From Tanytarsus gracilentus (taxonomy: Eukaryota; Arthropoda; Insecta; Diptera; Chironomidae): DNA of 64,000 nucleotides. The stretch covers positions 5,952,001-6,016,000 of the forward strand of contig JAXRKN010000043.1 of NCBI GenBank assembly GCA_038502055.1, written 5' to 3'. The notes under the pieces are model-generated. The model searched no databases, was not told the origin of the DNA, and saw nothing but the letters and a program-made list of their open reading frames with translations. This document shows positions 1-11,963 of the stretch, one piece after another (the first letter of the stretch is position 1; the number at the start of each line of letters is the position of its first letter). The position numbers were made by a program, and so were the translations under genes.

Positions 1-1743
1 TTCACATGCATTTTTCTTTTTGCATCACAATAATTTTCGCTTTTTTGCATAGCACTCGTACGAACGTAAATGCATTTTTCCGCACTGTTATTAAAAAGTT
101 ACGTCATATGAGAAATTAGTAAAATCCAGACAAGAAGAAGTACACACTGAACTAAAGATGTAAAAATTTGCAATAATGATGATTATTTTCCTCATTTTTG
201 CTCTCAAGAGATTTCTGTCTCATTTAAATCGTGATCGTCAAATTTTTGTAAAGAAAGTCTCGCCGATTTGCTTATTATGCATGAAAATTATTACATTGCA
301 GCTCAAGATTTCAATTATCATGACCAAGTTAAATTCAAAAGACCCTTTAAAATGCTAAAATTACTATAATGTCGACCGAATTCAATGAAAAGTTCATGAA
401 TAAGAGTGAAACTAAGTTTTTTATGCATTTGATAGAGAGACTTTGAAAGAGAAATGGCTTATTAGATTTTGATGTTACTAGGTCTGAGAATCTTCATCAT
501 TCTTTTCATATCACCATTGTGTTCACCTTTCGATGCGATACAAATTTTATAATAGAAAAAAAAGTGTTGTTTAGTTTCATTGCACATCTTTTATTCATTG
601 CTTTTAGCTTTTTATTAATGAATAATTTTGTTTTGTGTGCAGAGTTAGAAGAACTGAGAAAATGATGAAGAGAGTTTTCTACAAATATTTAATTTAATAT
701 TTTGCTCAAAGAAAATTTTAAATTAAGTTTTAAAGAATTCAAATTTAAGCGTGTTTATATTTTCTTGGATTTTAACGCTCATGATGAGTTTGTCTTGCTA
801 ATAATGGTAGCATTAAATTCACTTTCGCACGTCGTCTTCATCGAAAGTACTTCATGAGACATGTGAATATTGAAATGGAAATGGAAAAATATAAAAAAGT
901 GGTTGAAAGTGTTTTTATGACATCTATTAATTAATAATAATCGTATTTGGAGTGAAATTTTAACTTTTTTAGGTGCAATTCATCATGGAAGTAAAAAAGT
1001 CTTTTTTTATAGCTGAAATTGTTCACATGCATGCACGAAATCGTAAAATGGGCTTTTAAAAAATTGTTTTTCAAGTGTAGTGCACAAAAGATATTGAAAT
1101 GAAAATTTGCCACTCGAAAGAGACATTTCGAGTGTTGAATATGAAGAAGAATGAAAAGCAAAAGTGAATAATTATCAAATAATTAAAGAGAGCAAAAAGT
1201 TTAGGTGTTAAATCTGCAGTGATGACAGAGAGAAGAAGAAGATAAATGAATTTTTTTCAAACGGGATTTTTGCTCTAAAAAATTACAAATTAAATTTTAA
1301 ACTCAAAATGAATTGATTTTCATGGCTTTTGTTTTGTTTTATAGAAAGGAGAAGACTTTAAACGTGCATGAAAATTCATTTACTAAAATTTAAATACACA
1401 TCTTTTGTATTTTTTAAAAGTATTAAACAAGTTTCCATTAAAATTGCATTTATTTTTTAAAATATGTTTTTTTTATAGTTTTATAACACTTTAGTTTTTT
1501 TAACGATAAGAATTAAGTAGTTCTCTTAAAGTCAATACTTAAGGTTTAAAAAAATTGATTGTTAAAACGAAATATTCCATTCATTTTAATGTATAAAGAA
1601 AGTTTCTTGTTTATTAAAATATTAATAACATTGACTCGAGTATAACATGCGATCAAGGAATCACAACCAAAATATTTTTTCTTCCATCTCGTCAGAGAAA
1701 CCCCGCAAAATTTTACTCTCCTCAGATTGGTGATAAAAGGCCT
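1..1743. other. Intergenic, AT-rich, no gene seen
   Basis: Every frame is interrupted. The only open stretches (about 60-76 codons near 176-358 and 931-1161) have no recognisable motif, no splice context and a composition expected from AT-rich noise. I see no gene here. Confidence 0.7.
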
Positions 1744-2409
1744 GAGAAATTCCCAACATCTGGGAAATTCCCAACACCTGGGAAATTCCCAACTACTGGG
1801 AAATTCCCAACTCCTGGGAAATTCCCAACACCTGGGAAATTCCCAACACCTGGGAAATTTCCAACACCTGGGAAATTCCCAACACCTGGGAAATTCCCAA
1901 CACCTGGGAAATTTCCAACTCCTGGGAAATTTCCAACTCCTGGGAAATTCCCAACTCCTGGGAAATTCCCAACACCTGGGAAATTCCTAACTCCTGAGAA
2001 ATTCCCAACTTCTGGGAAATTCCCAACTCCTGGGAAATTCCCAACACCTGGGAAATTCCCAACTCCTGGGAAATTCCCAACACCTGGGAAATTCCCAACA
2101 CCTGGGAAATTCCCAACACCTGGGAAATTCCCAACACCTGGGAAATTCCCAACTCCTGGGAAATTCCCAACTCCTGGGAAATTCCCAACACCTGGGAAAT
2201 TCCCAACTCCTGGGAAATTCCCAACTCCTGGGAAATTCCCAACTCCTGGGAAATTCCCAACACCTGGGAAATTCCTAACTCCTGAGAAATTCCCAACTTC
2301 TGGGAAATTCCCAACTCCTGGGAAATTCCCAACACCTGGGAAATTCCCAACACCTGGGAAATTCCCAACTCCTGGGAAATTCCCAACAACTGGGAAATTC
2401 CCAACTATT
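1744..2409. repeat. 18-bp minisatellite, 37 units, kappaB-like palindrome
   Basis: Exactly 37 head-to-tail units of 18 bp with no indel anywhere (37 x 18 = 666 bp). A decayed partial unit follows to about 2419. The consensus is GGGAAATTCCC followed by AACACCT or AACTCCT. The 11-bp core is a perfect palindrome that fits the Rel/NF-kappaB family consensus (GGG, W-run, CCM). By eye 29 units keep it perfectly; units 1, 15 and 31 begin GAG, units 7, 10 and 11 have TTTCC, and units 14 and 30 end TTCCT. Because 18 is a multiple of three, both strands are open through the array, giving spurious hexapeptide-repeat reading frames. The GGG/CCC density contrasts sharply with the AT-rich flanks. It could be an ordinary expanded minisatellite or a clustered regulatory array; the sequence alone cannot decide. 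Confidence 0.95.
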
Positions 2410-2419
2410 GGAAAATTCC

Positions 2420-5400
2420 TTGGTCACTTCTTGAACCTGGGTATACGTATCAAAAGAGTTTTATTTTATAAAAAAATTTCCAATCAAAATTGTTTTTCAT
2501 TTAATTGCTCCATTTTTTACCTTGATTTACCTACTATTCTTTTTTTAAGGTTAACAAAATTAATTTCCTATTCAATTTATAAATTTGTCTAAATTTTTCA
2601 TCAGTTCCCAAAAAATTGGTTCACACGCAAATTATTTTTTCTTATCGACTTTCATTAAGACTCATTATTGTTCTTTTCTTATTGCTTCATTCCCATTAAT
2701 TTACGCGCAAGAAATTTCTTTAGCAGCCACAAATATTAACACGCACATTTATTGAATATCTTCTATAACTGTAATTATCAATTGAGATTTTTCAGTAGTT
2801 CTACTTCACTATTCAACAAACTCGCTCAATAAACTCTGCAAATTTCCAGATCACCTTGAGCAACGTTAGAAGATCGATAGACATTAAGAAAAAGTGATAA
2901 AAAAAATTGCGAGGGGAGATAACTTTCATTAGCGGAAGTTGCGCAACGTTAATCAATTTTTGCATGATATTTTTTCGGCCATTCACCGAGGAATTAGTTT
3001 GAAAATTTGCAACAGTTGAAAGTGATTTAATGAGTTATGATTTTCTTTGTTGGCCACCGGTTAATTCGAAGAAATAGTTTTTAAATTAATTTAAAATCGA
3101 AGATTTACGCTTTTAATCTTTGATTAATTTTAATTAATCCTAATTACATTTTAAAGTAAAAAATTAAATATTTATTTAATCAATTCAATTTAAAAATTCA
3201 GCTGCCACATGAGAAAGTTCTCTATCAACTTTCATTCATTGCCCACAACTTATAAATTTTTAAATTATTTCAAATAAAATTTCTTATTCACTACAAGTGA
3301 ATCGATTTGATCTTTTTCAGGATGTGTGTCTAACGTTGCTAATGGCTATGCAGGCAGGCATGACATACACATAAAATGCACTTTAAGCAACCAATGAAGT
3401 GAGAGAGAAAAGTTACAAATCTGGTCTTGTCGCCGAAGAAAGTTTTCTTTTTCTCTCTCACTTGCCAGTCGCGTTATAAATGATTTTTTTGCACTGACTA
3501 GAAATACTCGCAGAATCATCTGCATTCTTACTTCGATCGAGAAGAACATGATTTTAAAAATAGGTCATACGCGGTACTTATGCATAAACATATTCTCTGG
3601 ACGTTTTCATTCTTACCATTACACAAAGTTATCCAAAGAAACGAAAATTTTATAATCCAATGAAGTTTCATCGCTCTGTTTATTTTATGTGCCTTTTTTT
3701 GCTATCAAAATATAATTAATTGCGTAATTTCTTCTTTTATATCTTTTTTTTTTTTGGGTGATTTTATTTTTGGTTGATGATGACTTTTTATTGCACTTTT
3801 TAACTATTGATTTCTTTGATAATTATATATTGCACACCTCATACATTTTTATTATGCACAGATAAATTTCACATTTTTCTTATTTTCATTTTTTTTATGT
3901 TCGGAATTGAGATTTTACACTTTCCAACCGTGTGTTGGTCACATCTTTGATTTTTGCAGCCTCTCTCTCATTATTGGTATTTTGTTAAAATTGGTATGAT
4001 ATTAATTTCATTGCCTCGATCATCTTAAAGAAATTTGGAAGAAAATTAAAGATGAGGAAAGAGAAAAGCTTGCAAATTTTTAATATTTTGTGGTTATGAT
4101 GATAAATTTGAGAATATTAAGAAATTTTGTGTGTGTTATCATCACACATTACAGAGTTATTAAGTGAGCTTTAAAATTTTTCAGCAATTTTAAAAGTTTT
4201 TAGATTAAAAAATTATTAAATTTTGAATTTTAAGAAAATTAATTGAACTCTTTTTTTATAATCATCACCACATTTTTATAAATAATAAGTTCATTTTACT
4301 TTTTCTCAATCAAAAAAATATTTTTCCCTCCTCTTTTCTTCTTGTTCTTTCAAATTTTAACTTTTTCAGCTCACAATAAAATTTTCTCGATCTTTACGGA
4401 ATTAAATAATAATTTTCACTTTTTATTCACGATCAAAATTATAGCGATTATAGCCACATAAAATTGTAACGGACCACCGAAAATTTTATTCACTGCCGGA
4501 ATCGCGATTTATGCTATTGAACTTGCAGTATCGAATTTTTTTAAACTCCTTTGCGAGATAATTTTTCAAGCACTTAATTTCACCGTTTTACTGCTGCTTC
4601 AATTTTTTCCGACTGTTACCGATGAGCGCTGAATGAAGACTGGTCGAGCGAGGTAGAAGCGAGAGTTTCTTGAGTTGTTGAGCTCAACAAAAACACCAAC
4701 ATAGAGGATATACCGCAATGCAATGCAATGAGAAAAAGCTCCAAATTCTCACATTGCTTTTCATTCTCTCTATACATGCTTATTGTTGTTTGCTGACTTT
4801 TCAATCTCGTCTGATTTTTTTCTTCTTTATTTTTGAGAAATATCGCAGACGCGCGTTAGTTTTTCATATTTCTTCTGAGCACATTGCATATTGATCGTGA
4901 GAAAAGAGTGCCGCTTTGTGGTCAGATGCAGACGATTGATTTTTACAAAAATATTTACTTAATGCTTAACTGTTGGATTGAACTTTTTATTTTATGGTGT
5001 TTTGATTGTTAATTGACGCGTGTCAAGTTATTTAATTTGAAAAAATTTAATAAAATTGCGGTGATTTTAAGATTACTACTTTTTATCTAAAAAATATATT
5101 TTACTATTTTTATTTTTATTTTTATTCTTCAAATAACATTTTTCAATCTTGATTCATGTATTAATTTAATTTGTCCGTTAAATCTCATGTTGCCTTCTTT
5201 TTGCAAATTCAAATCGCTCAAGCCCATTTTTTATCCGAACGAAATTCGGATTAAACTTCTCCAACGGTCATTTTTAAAATCAACGGTCTAGTTTACTCGA
5301 AATATTATTTTATTTAATTAGCGTGTTTTTAAGTGACTTTAAAGGTCAAGAAGTGCATAATTATTAAGCAAATTAAGAAAACTATTGAAAAAAAGTAAAG

Positions 5401-5448
5401 ACAAGACGAGATAATAGTGGAAAACGTTTTAAAAGCGAATGTAAATAA
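2420..5448. other. Intergenic, upstream of feo-like gene, no gene seen
   Basis: About 3 kb of AT-rich sequence. Short minus-strand open stretches near 3346-3549 and 4616-4804 encode nothing recognisable. A small (ATTTTT)n run lies near 5104-5125. The last few hundred bases should include the promoter and 5' UTR of the PRC1-like gene, but I can name no specific element. Confidence 0.6.
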
Positions 5449-7737
5449 ATGGAGGAATTAAAGTAAGTTTTTTCATTAATTATCTCACTTTTGAAGCTTG
5501 TTGTAGAGTTATAGTTATATTATGATACATCTAACATCGTCATAATTCAACTCCTTTCAGAGAAACAGTTCTAAATGAGATTTGCGAAATAGCAAAGGAA
5601 AAAGTTGAGATCCTGACTGATATCTGGAGGGAAGTTTTCGAGGAGGACATAAACAAGGAGCACATTCGAAAGCTAATCGATCACACTGATGCATTTTTCT
5701 CAGATATCATCTCGGAAACGGAAAAGAGAAAATCTTCAGTTCTTGAGCGAATCGAAAGCCTAAATCATGAGAAAGACAATCTCAAGCGTCTCCTCAAAGA
5801 GGACGTAGAGGAAGTGGCCGATGATAGTATGCCTCTCTACACGCTTCAGATGCAAATCGATGACAGTCTCAAAGAACTGAGGGAAAAGCTTCGTCGTCGT
5901 CATGAACAAATTAAATCATTCCTCAATGAGCAAGAAACTTTGTGCACTGAGCTCAGCGAGCCACAAAAACCTCTGCATTCAGATCCTCTTCCATCTGAAG
6001 CTGAAATGAATGCTTTTGCTGATCATCTCGAAAAATTGAGAGACTTGAGATTCAAGCGATTGGAGGAAATTATGGACATTCGTGAGGAGGTGAAGACGCT
6101 GATGAAAAGTCTTGAAATTTCAGTTCTCGATGATCATGACCTCCATCTTTTGAAAAGCGATAACATGAAACCGACAAAATCCAACATAAAGAAGCTTCAA
6201 GATTTACAAGAGCTCTTTCAAAGTCAATTCCACACTATGCGTTGTCAAATTGAGGACATGCGTAAGCGCTTGAAACAATTATGGAGATATTTGGACGTTC
6301 CTGAGGAACAACAGAAGAAATTTGATAAGTATGTTGAAATTACTCAAACAACTTACGACAAATTGCACTTTGAAGTCGAACGTTGCGAGAAAATTAAGCG
6401 AGACAACATTCGAGTATTTATCGAGCGTGTTAGAGCAGAGATTGAAGAGTATTGGGAAAAGTGTCTTAAATCTGATTCAGAGCGTCTCCGCTTTCCATCA
6501 TTCACTGCCAACATTTTCAATGAGGATGTCTTGGAGCTTCATGAAGACGAATTGCGTAACCTTAAGTCCTTCTATGAGATCAACGAGCAAATCTTTAAAC
6601 TCGTCGAAGAACGTCAAGAGCTTTGGAGTCAGATGGAAATTCTGCAAAATAAGGAACAAGATCCAAAGCGTTATGCTAATCGTGGTGGTCAACTCTTAAA
6701 AGAGGAAAAGGAAAGAAAAATGATCAGTATCAAGCTGCCAAAAATTGAAGCAAGGCTCATGGAAATGGCACAACTGTTCGAGGAAAACTACAAACGGCAA
6801 TTTACCATTTATGGTGTGTCAGTCAAGGATCTGATCGACCGTGACTACGAGAAAAAGAAGCAAGAAAAGATTACTAAAAGTGTAAAGAAGGTATTTGAAG
6901 ATATTCAAAAAATTTGTGAAATATTAAAATAACTTTTATTTTAGGCGCCTCCAACACCTGGCCGAACACCCATGCGAGCTAATATCACTGCCATGCGTAC
7001 TCCTCTTACAGTCGAACAAACATTCACCAATCGCACTAATATCAAAACTACTGGAAGTCGTTTACGACTTGCACAATCGCACAAAACACTTTCAACAACC
7101 GCTTCCTCAAATGCTTCATCTGTACGTTCAGTTTACACAGAGAATGGAAAGCGTAAAGTGGCTCATCAAATTTCATCGGCACCGCCTGCCAAAAGAAAGC
7201 TACTTGGAGCTTTTGCATCACCCGCACCGCCTAGAAGTGTACTTAAGCCCCTTACTGGAAATGCCGATGGAGCAGCGGGCAGCTCGATGAGAAGACCTGC
7301 AAAGAACACAAGCATCAAAGTTTATAATGTTGGTTCGGTTATTAAGCGAAGATCGAAATCCCGAAAGAGTATTGGCAAGAAACGTAAGAGCAGTCTTGTG
7401 CTAAAGCGTCCAATTCCTGAAATCTGCCTTCCGACTGCATCATCAGCTGAATCAGACACGACCAGCTATGAAGGATTTGAGGTATTTTTTTTAAATTATT
7501 TAAATGTGTGATATTAATAATGTTTTTAAATTTTAGAACTACGCTCATTCAACGAAAAAAGTCGTCAGATCATCCGCAATTTGCAAACCTTCATATTTGG
7601 CGGTAAATCATTACGGCTTCGCTTCACCGATCGTTAAAAAATTGACCACACCCCAACGTGTTAAAACTCCTTCATCTTCCACGCCGGCTAAGTCAGCAAT
7701 GCAACCGAAAGAGCTTGAATTTAGTATGATTATTTAA
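5449..7737 (+). CDS. feo: Microtubule-bundling cytokinesis protein, PRC1/Ase1/MAP65 family (Fascetto-like)
   Basis: Four exons: 5449-5462, 5561-6890, 6945-7481, 7537-7737, giving 693 aa. All junctions are GT-AG and in frame; the first exon carries only four full codons (MEEL). Residues 1-450 are almost wholly charged alpha-helix/coiled coil with the long spectrin-like spacing of Ase1/PRC1. The dimerisation and microtubule-binding part is followed from about residue 448 by a basic, unstructured Ser/Thr-Pro-rich tail (PPTPGRTP, RTPL, TPQRVKTP). The tail has a nuclear-localisation-type basic cluster near KRRSKSRKS. In this family the protein crosslinks antiparallel midzone microtubules and recruits kinesin-4, and CDK phosphorylation of tail SP/TP sites controls timing; that regulation is inferred from family knowledge. 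Length fits the family (about 600-700 aa). Family assignment is firm; orthology to Drosophila feo is likely because insects usually have few copies. Confidence 0.85.
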
Positions 7738-8024
7738 GCTAAAATCTGTCTCTCCTATCTCTCTGTGGCAATTCTTTCTTTATTTTTTTATTGGAGTGGA
7801 TATTTTCCATTTTTATGCAAAATATTTTTGTAATTGTTTTTTAATTGCTCTCAGTTTAAATCATTTCGAAATATTCAATTAGAAAATGTGTCAAAAAAAT
7901 AAAAATTTTCATTTTAAGCTACTAATTGATGGACATTATTTGGGAGTATATAAAGAATTTCAGACATAAATATTTCAGCTATTTAGTTTGAGAAATTTAG
8001 ACGTATAAATCTCAAAAAATTAAG

Positions 8025-9129
8025 ATGATCACTTTAGCGAGAGTTATTGGGAGGAATAATTTTTTGGCTTCACAATTTTGTACACGTGTCACGCCAAAAC
8101 TTTTAGAGGTATGATTTAAAGAATTTAAATAAAGAAAATTTAATCATTTAAATTTAGGCTGAAGAAGTAAAAATTCCGATTGGAGGAGGTGATTTATTTT
8201 TGGCTGGCAAATTTTGGGGTGATAAGTCTAAAAGGTAAATTTGAAAAGTTAATTTTTATATTTTTTGAGTAAAAATTTTATCTAGCCCAATTTTATGTAT
8301 TCATGGCTCTCGAGACAATGCTGGTTCATTCGATCGAATTATACCTCTACTGCCAAGTTCACATTCTTATTTAGCTTTGGATCTTTTGGGCCATGGATTA
8401 AGTTCTTCTTTTCCAAATGGATTGCAATTTGATGCCATTAATTACATTCATCATTTAAATGAGGTTCGACATCATTTTAAAATTGATAAAATTTCAATAA
8501 TCGGTCATTCATCGGGAGCGAATATTGCACTGACATATGGAGCAATTTTTCCGGAGAGAGTTAAAATGGTCGTTGACATTGATGCGAGAGTTCCGCCTGT
8601 TTTTGAACCATCTAAAGTTGACGCTAATTTCGTGGAATATCTGGATAGGTTTTATCGTGCAGAAAAACTTAATCAATTAAAATTCACAAAATCATTCACG
8701 ATTAAAGAGCTATCGGAAAAATATAGCGCCACATCTTTTGGAAGTATCACAAAAGAGTTAGCACCGTACATTTTAAAGCGGTCAACTTTAAAAGCTGAAG
8801 ATACAGGAAAATTTTATTTGACTCACGATAACCGTTTTCTACCGCCAACCGTCACGGGATTAAATATTTTCCGAAAATCATCAGAAGAAATGGCAAAAAG
8901 ACTTCAATTTCCCTTAATTGTCCTTGAATGTGTAAAAGAAATTTTTTTTGGTTGGAGAAGCTATCATGAAGATGTCATCGAGGCTTTAAAATTGAACCCA
9001 AATTTTGAGCTCCATACAATCGATGACACTCATCATGTTCATTTAACAAATCCTGAAAAAGTTTCGGTATTAATTAGCGAATTTATAGAAAAGCATGGTG
9101 ATTTTGATTCCGCAAAATCAAAGTTGTAA
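8025..9129 (+). CDS. Alpha/beta serine hydrolase, copy A of four (kraken/SERHL type)
   Basis: Exons 8025-8108, 8158-8234, 8286-9129; 334 aa. Intron phases (0, then 2 inside an AGN codon) are identical in all four copies. The N-terminal 28 residues are basic and free of acidic residues until the last codon, resembling a mitochondrial presequence. The nucleophile elbow GHSSG and the C-terminal histidine segment THHVHLT are present, so the catalytic Ser and His are kept. The strand preceding the cap reads IHGSRDNAG, whereas copies B-D read HGWQDNAG, so the oxyanion-hole/substrate entrance differs. The family (serine hydrolase-like, Drosophila kraken) consists of carboxylesterase-like enzymes whose physiological substrates are largely unknown. 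It lies about 290 bp downstream of the feo-like gene on the same strand. Confidence 0.85.
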
Positions 9130-9326
9130 AAATTAAAAAAAAAATTAAATTTGTTAACTGATTTTAAAGAATAATTTGAGTTTTAAAAAAATCGTTGAAG
9201 CTTAATTATTTTTGGTGATTTTAATTAGGGTGAAATTTTAATCTTTTTACCATCGACATTTTTCTCTCCTCGACATAAACAAAAATTTAGTCATTAAAAT
9301 ATTTTTTCAGATAAAGTTGAATAAAA

Positions 9327-10465
9327 ATGAATTCAATAATAAAATTCGCAAAAATTCCTCGACAACTTTTGCGATTCTCTTCAACTTCATCGTCTAGTCA
9401 TAACACTAATTTCGAGCCATGTGATGTTCTTAGTAATGATGAAATTGATTTCGAGGTTTGTGAAAGAGTGTCTCTGATGACGTCAAAGGATCAAAGTGCA
9501 ATTTTGCTTTTTTAGGTTGAAGAAGTTAGAATTTCATTGCCATTTGGGGGTCAACTGGCTGGTAAATGGTGGGGTGACAAAAACATAAGGTAAGAGCGAG
9601 ATGACAAGTCATGTGATGAGTTTAATTGATATTTTTTAGACCTTTCATACTGATGCATGGATGGCAAGATAATGCTGGAACATTTGACAGATTAATTCCT
9701 CTACTGCCTCGAAATCATGCCTATCTAGCAATTGATCTTCCTGGACATGGTTTCAGCTCTAGAATTCCAGACGGCATGCAATATCATACAGTCGATAATC
9801 TTTATACGATCAGACATCTCTGTAAAGAATATAATTGGGATAAAATTTCAATTATTGGACATTCTTTAGGATCAATCTTAGGCTTCATTCAATCATCAGT
9901 GTTTCCCTCAAAAGTTGACATACTCATTGGCATTGATGCCCTTAAGCCGATGGTTTTTGATCCTGTAATTGCCGCCTCTATTTTAGAAGATCGTGTTGAA
10001 AGTTTTATTCTTGCTGATCAAAGAAATCAAATGAAGTCGGAAGCACCCGCTTATTATCTCGATGAAATGATAGAGAAATGGAGCATTGCCACAGTTGGAA
10101 GTGTCACTAAAGAATGTGCGCCATTTTTAATGAAACGAACAATTAAGAAATCGGAAAAATATCCAGAGAAATATTTTTTCACAAGAGATACGAGATTAAA
10201 ATTTAGTTTTGGTGCCAATTTTCCGCAAGAAGTTTCAGTTGAACTTGCAAAGCGAATCAACATGCCATATTTGTTTATTAAAGCTAAAAACGCTCCGTTC
10301 TACGAAAAGAAAGCCTATCACGAGGAGGTTGTTAATATTCTCAAAAAAAACCCCAATTTTGAGTATCACATGGTCGACTCAACTCATCATGTTCATCTCA
10401 CAGAGCCGGAAAAAGTAGCTGGAATTATTTCTGAATTTATTCGCAAACATAAAAGTGAACCATAA
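9327..10465 (+). CDS. Alpha/beta serine hydrolase, copy B of four
   Basis: Exons 9327-9455, 9516-9589, 9640-10465; 342 aa. The first about 25 residues have many K/R, no D/E and a Ser-rich stretch with LLRFSST, which looks like a mitochondrial presequence with an R-3-type cleavage motif. The catalytic core shows HGWQDNAGTFDRL (oxyanion region), DLPGHG, nucleophile elbow GHSLG and THHVHLTEPEK around the catalytic His. Exon 1 ends with an acidic segment (CDVLSNDEIDFE) that recurs in copy D (CDLLSDQEIEFE), a family signature between targeting peptide and hydrolase domain. Copies B, C and D are clearly more alike than any is to A, so A is the oldest branch or the fastest-diverging copy. Confidence 0.88.
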
Positions 10466-10702
10466 TGAAGAAGAAATGCACCCAAAAAATAATCTCAGGG
10501 ATAGTAACTTGGTGAAGATTTTGAAATTTCTAAAAATTACAAATTTAAAAGCTTCAAAATATTTGAAATGAAAATTGAGAATAATTTTTTATAAATTATT
10601 TCACCAAGTTTCTCTCCCTTGATTATTTATCTCTGCCTTCAACATACAAACACATTCATATGTGAACTCTAAAAATTTAAAAAGCTTTAAATAAAATTTA
10701 AA

Positions 10703-11841
10703 ATGAAGTTATTGGTTCGTGGATCGAAAACAATTTTGTGTCGTTTTATTTCGACAGCCAAATTTACATCGCGAGGATCTTGTGAAATTTTTGATGCCAT
10801 GAAAGCGAAAGAGGAAGAATTTGATGTAATTTTTGTTTTGTAGCTGTAATCAAAAATGTCCAAAGTTCACAAATTATTTTTTTATTCAGGTAAAAGAAAT
10901 AAAAATTACATTGCCGTTTGGGGGTCATTTAGCTGGAAAATGGTGGGGTGATAAATCTGTGAGGTAAATTTTAATATATTAAAAGTGTTAAAAAATCTTA
11001 TAAGAATTTTTCAAGGCCATTTGTGTGTCTACATGGCTGGCAAGATAATGCTGGAACATTTGATCGATTAATTCCGTTGCTGCCTCAAAAACATTCTTAC
11101 TTGGCGATTGATTTACTCGGACATGGTTTGAGTTCTAGATTGCCAGATGGCATGCAGTATCACAGTATCGACAACCTCTACCAAATTCATGATCTCTGTA
11201 TGGAGTATGGATGGGAAAAAGTGTCACTCATTGGTCACTCAATGGGTGCAATTTTATGCTTTATGTTTGCTTCCATATTTCCAAAAAATGTTGATATGGT
11301 GATTGGTATCGAGGGACTTAAACCAAGCGTTTACGATGCAACATATATTTCTAAAATGCTCGAGGATAGAATTAAAAATTTCATGTTGGCTGATAAGAGA
11401 AATCGAGAGAAGACTGAACCACCATCATACACACTCGAGGAAATGGCCGACAAACTTGAAATTGGAACTCACAAGAGTGTCACAAAAGAGTTTGCTCCGT
11501 ACTTGCTCAGAAGAAATGTTCAAAAGTCTGAGAAACATCTTGGAAAATATTTTTTCACACGCGACAGCAGATTAAAGTTCAGCATGGGAGCTAATTTTAA
11601 CAATAGCGTTTCAGTTGAATTGGCAAAGCGAATGGACATGCCATACATGGTCATTAAAGCTAAAAATGCTCCTTACTTTGAGAAAAAGGAATATCACGAG
11701 GAAGTTGTGAACGTTCTTAAAGAGAGCAACAAGAATTTTGAATATCATTTGGTCGATGGAACTCATCATTTGCATTTAACACAGCCTGAAATAATTTCGG
11801 GGTTGGTTAGTGAATTTATAATTAAACATAAAAAGCAATAA
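10703..11841 (+). CDS. Alpha/beta serine hydrolase, copy C of four
   Basis: Exons 10703-10825, 10890-10963, 11016-11841; 340 aa. The basic N-terminus with LCRFISTAK again resembles a mitochondrial presequence. Core motifs: HGWQDNAGTFDRL, DLLGHG, GHSMG nucleophile elbow, THHLHLTQPE His segment. After the nucleophile domain it reads IGIEGLKP, where B and D read IGIDALKP; if that acidic residue is functional the change is conservative. An AATAAA lies at 11858-11863, 17 bp after the stop, a plausible poly(A) signal only about 100 bp upstream of copy D. The exon 1 acidic linker has diverged from B and D (KAKEEEFD). Confidence 0.88.
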
Positions 11842-11963
11842 AATATATTTCCGTTACAATAAAGTTTGAATTTAAAAATTGAGAAGCAAAAAGTTCCATC
11901 CATATTCGTAAAGATTAGAAAGTGAAAATTATTCGTGGAATAAACTCACAAAAATTGAGTAAA

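Noticed and set aside
1793..2404. 203-codon minus-strand frame (and an 87-codon plus-strand frame) of hexapeptide repeats LGISQE/V
   Set aside because: Both are by-products of an 18-bp satellite without stops in these frames; the frame ends coincide with the repeat ends, and no splice or start context supports a gene.
4616..4804. 62-codon minus-strand frame in the left intergenic region
   Set aside because: No motif and no splice partner; length is within chance for this composition.
6322..6699. 125-codon plus-strand frame inside the PRC1-like gene
   Set aside because: A +1 shadow of the coiled-coil exon; the real frame continues through both flanking splice sites.
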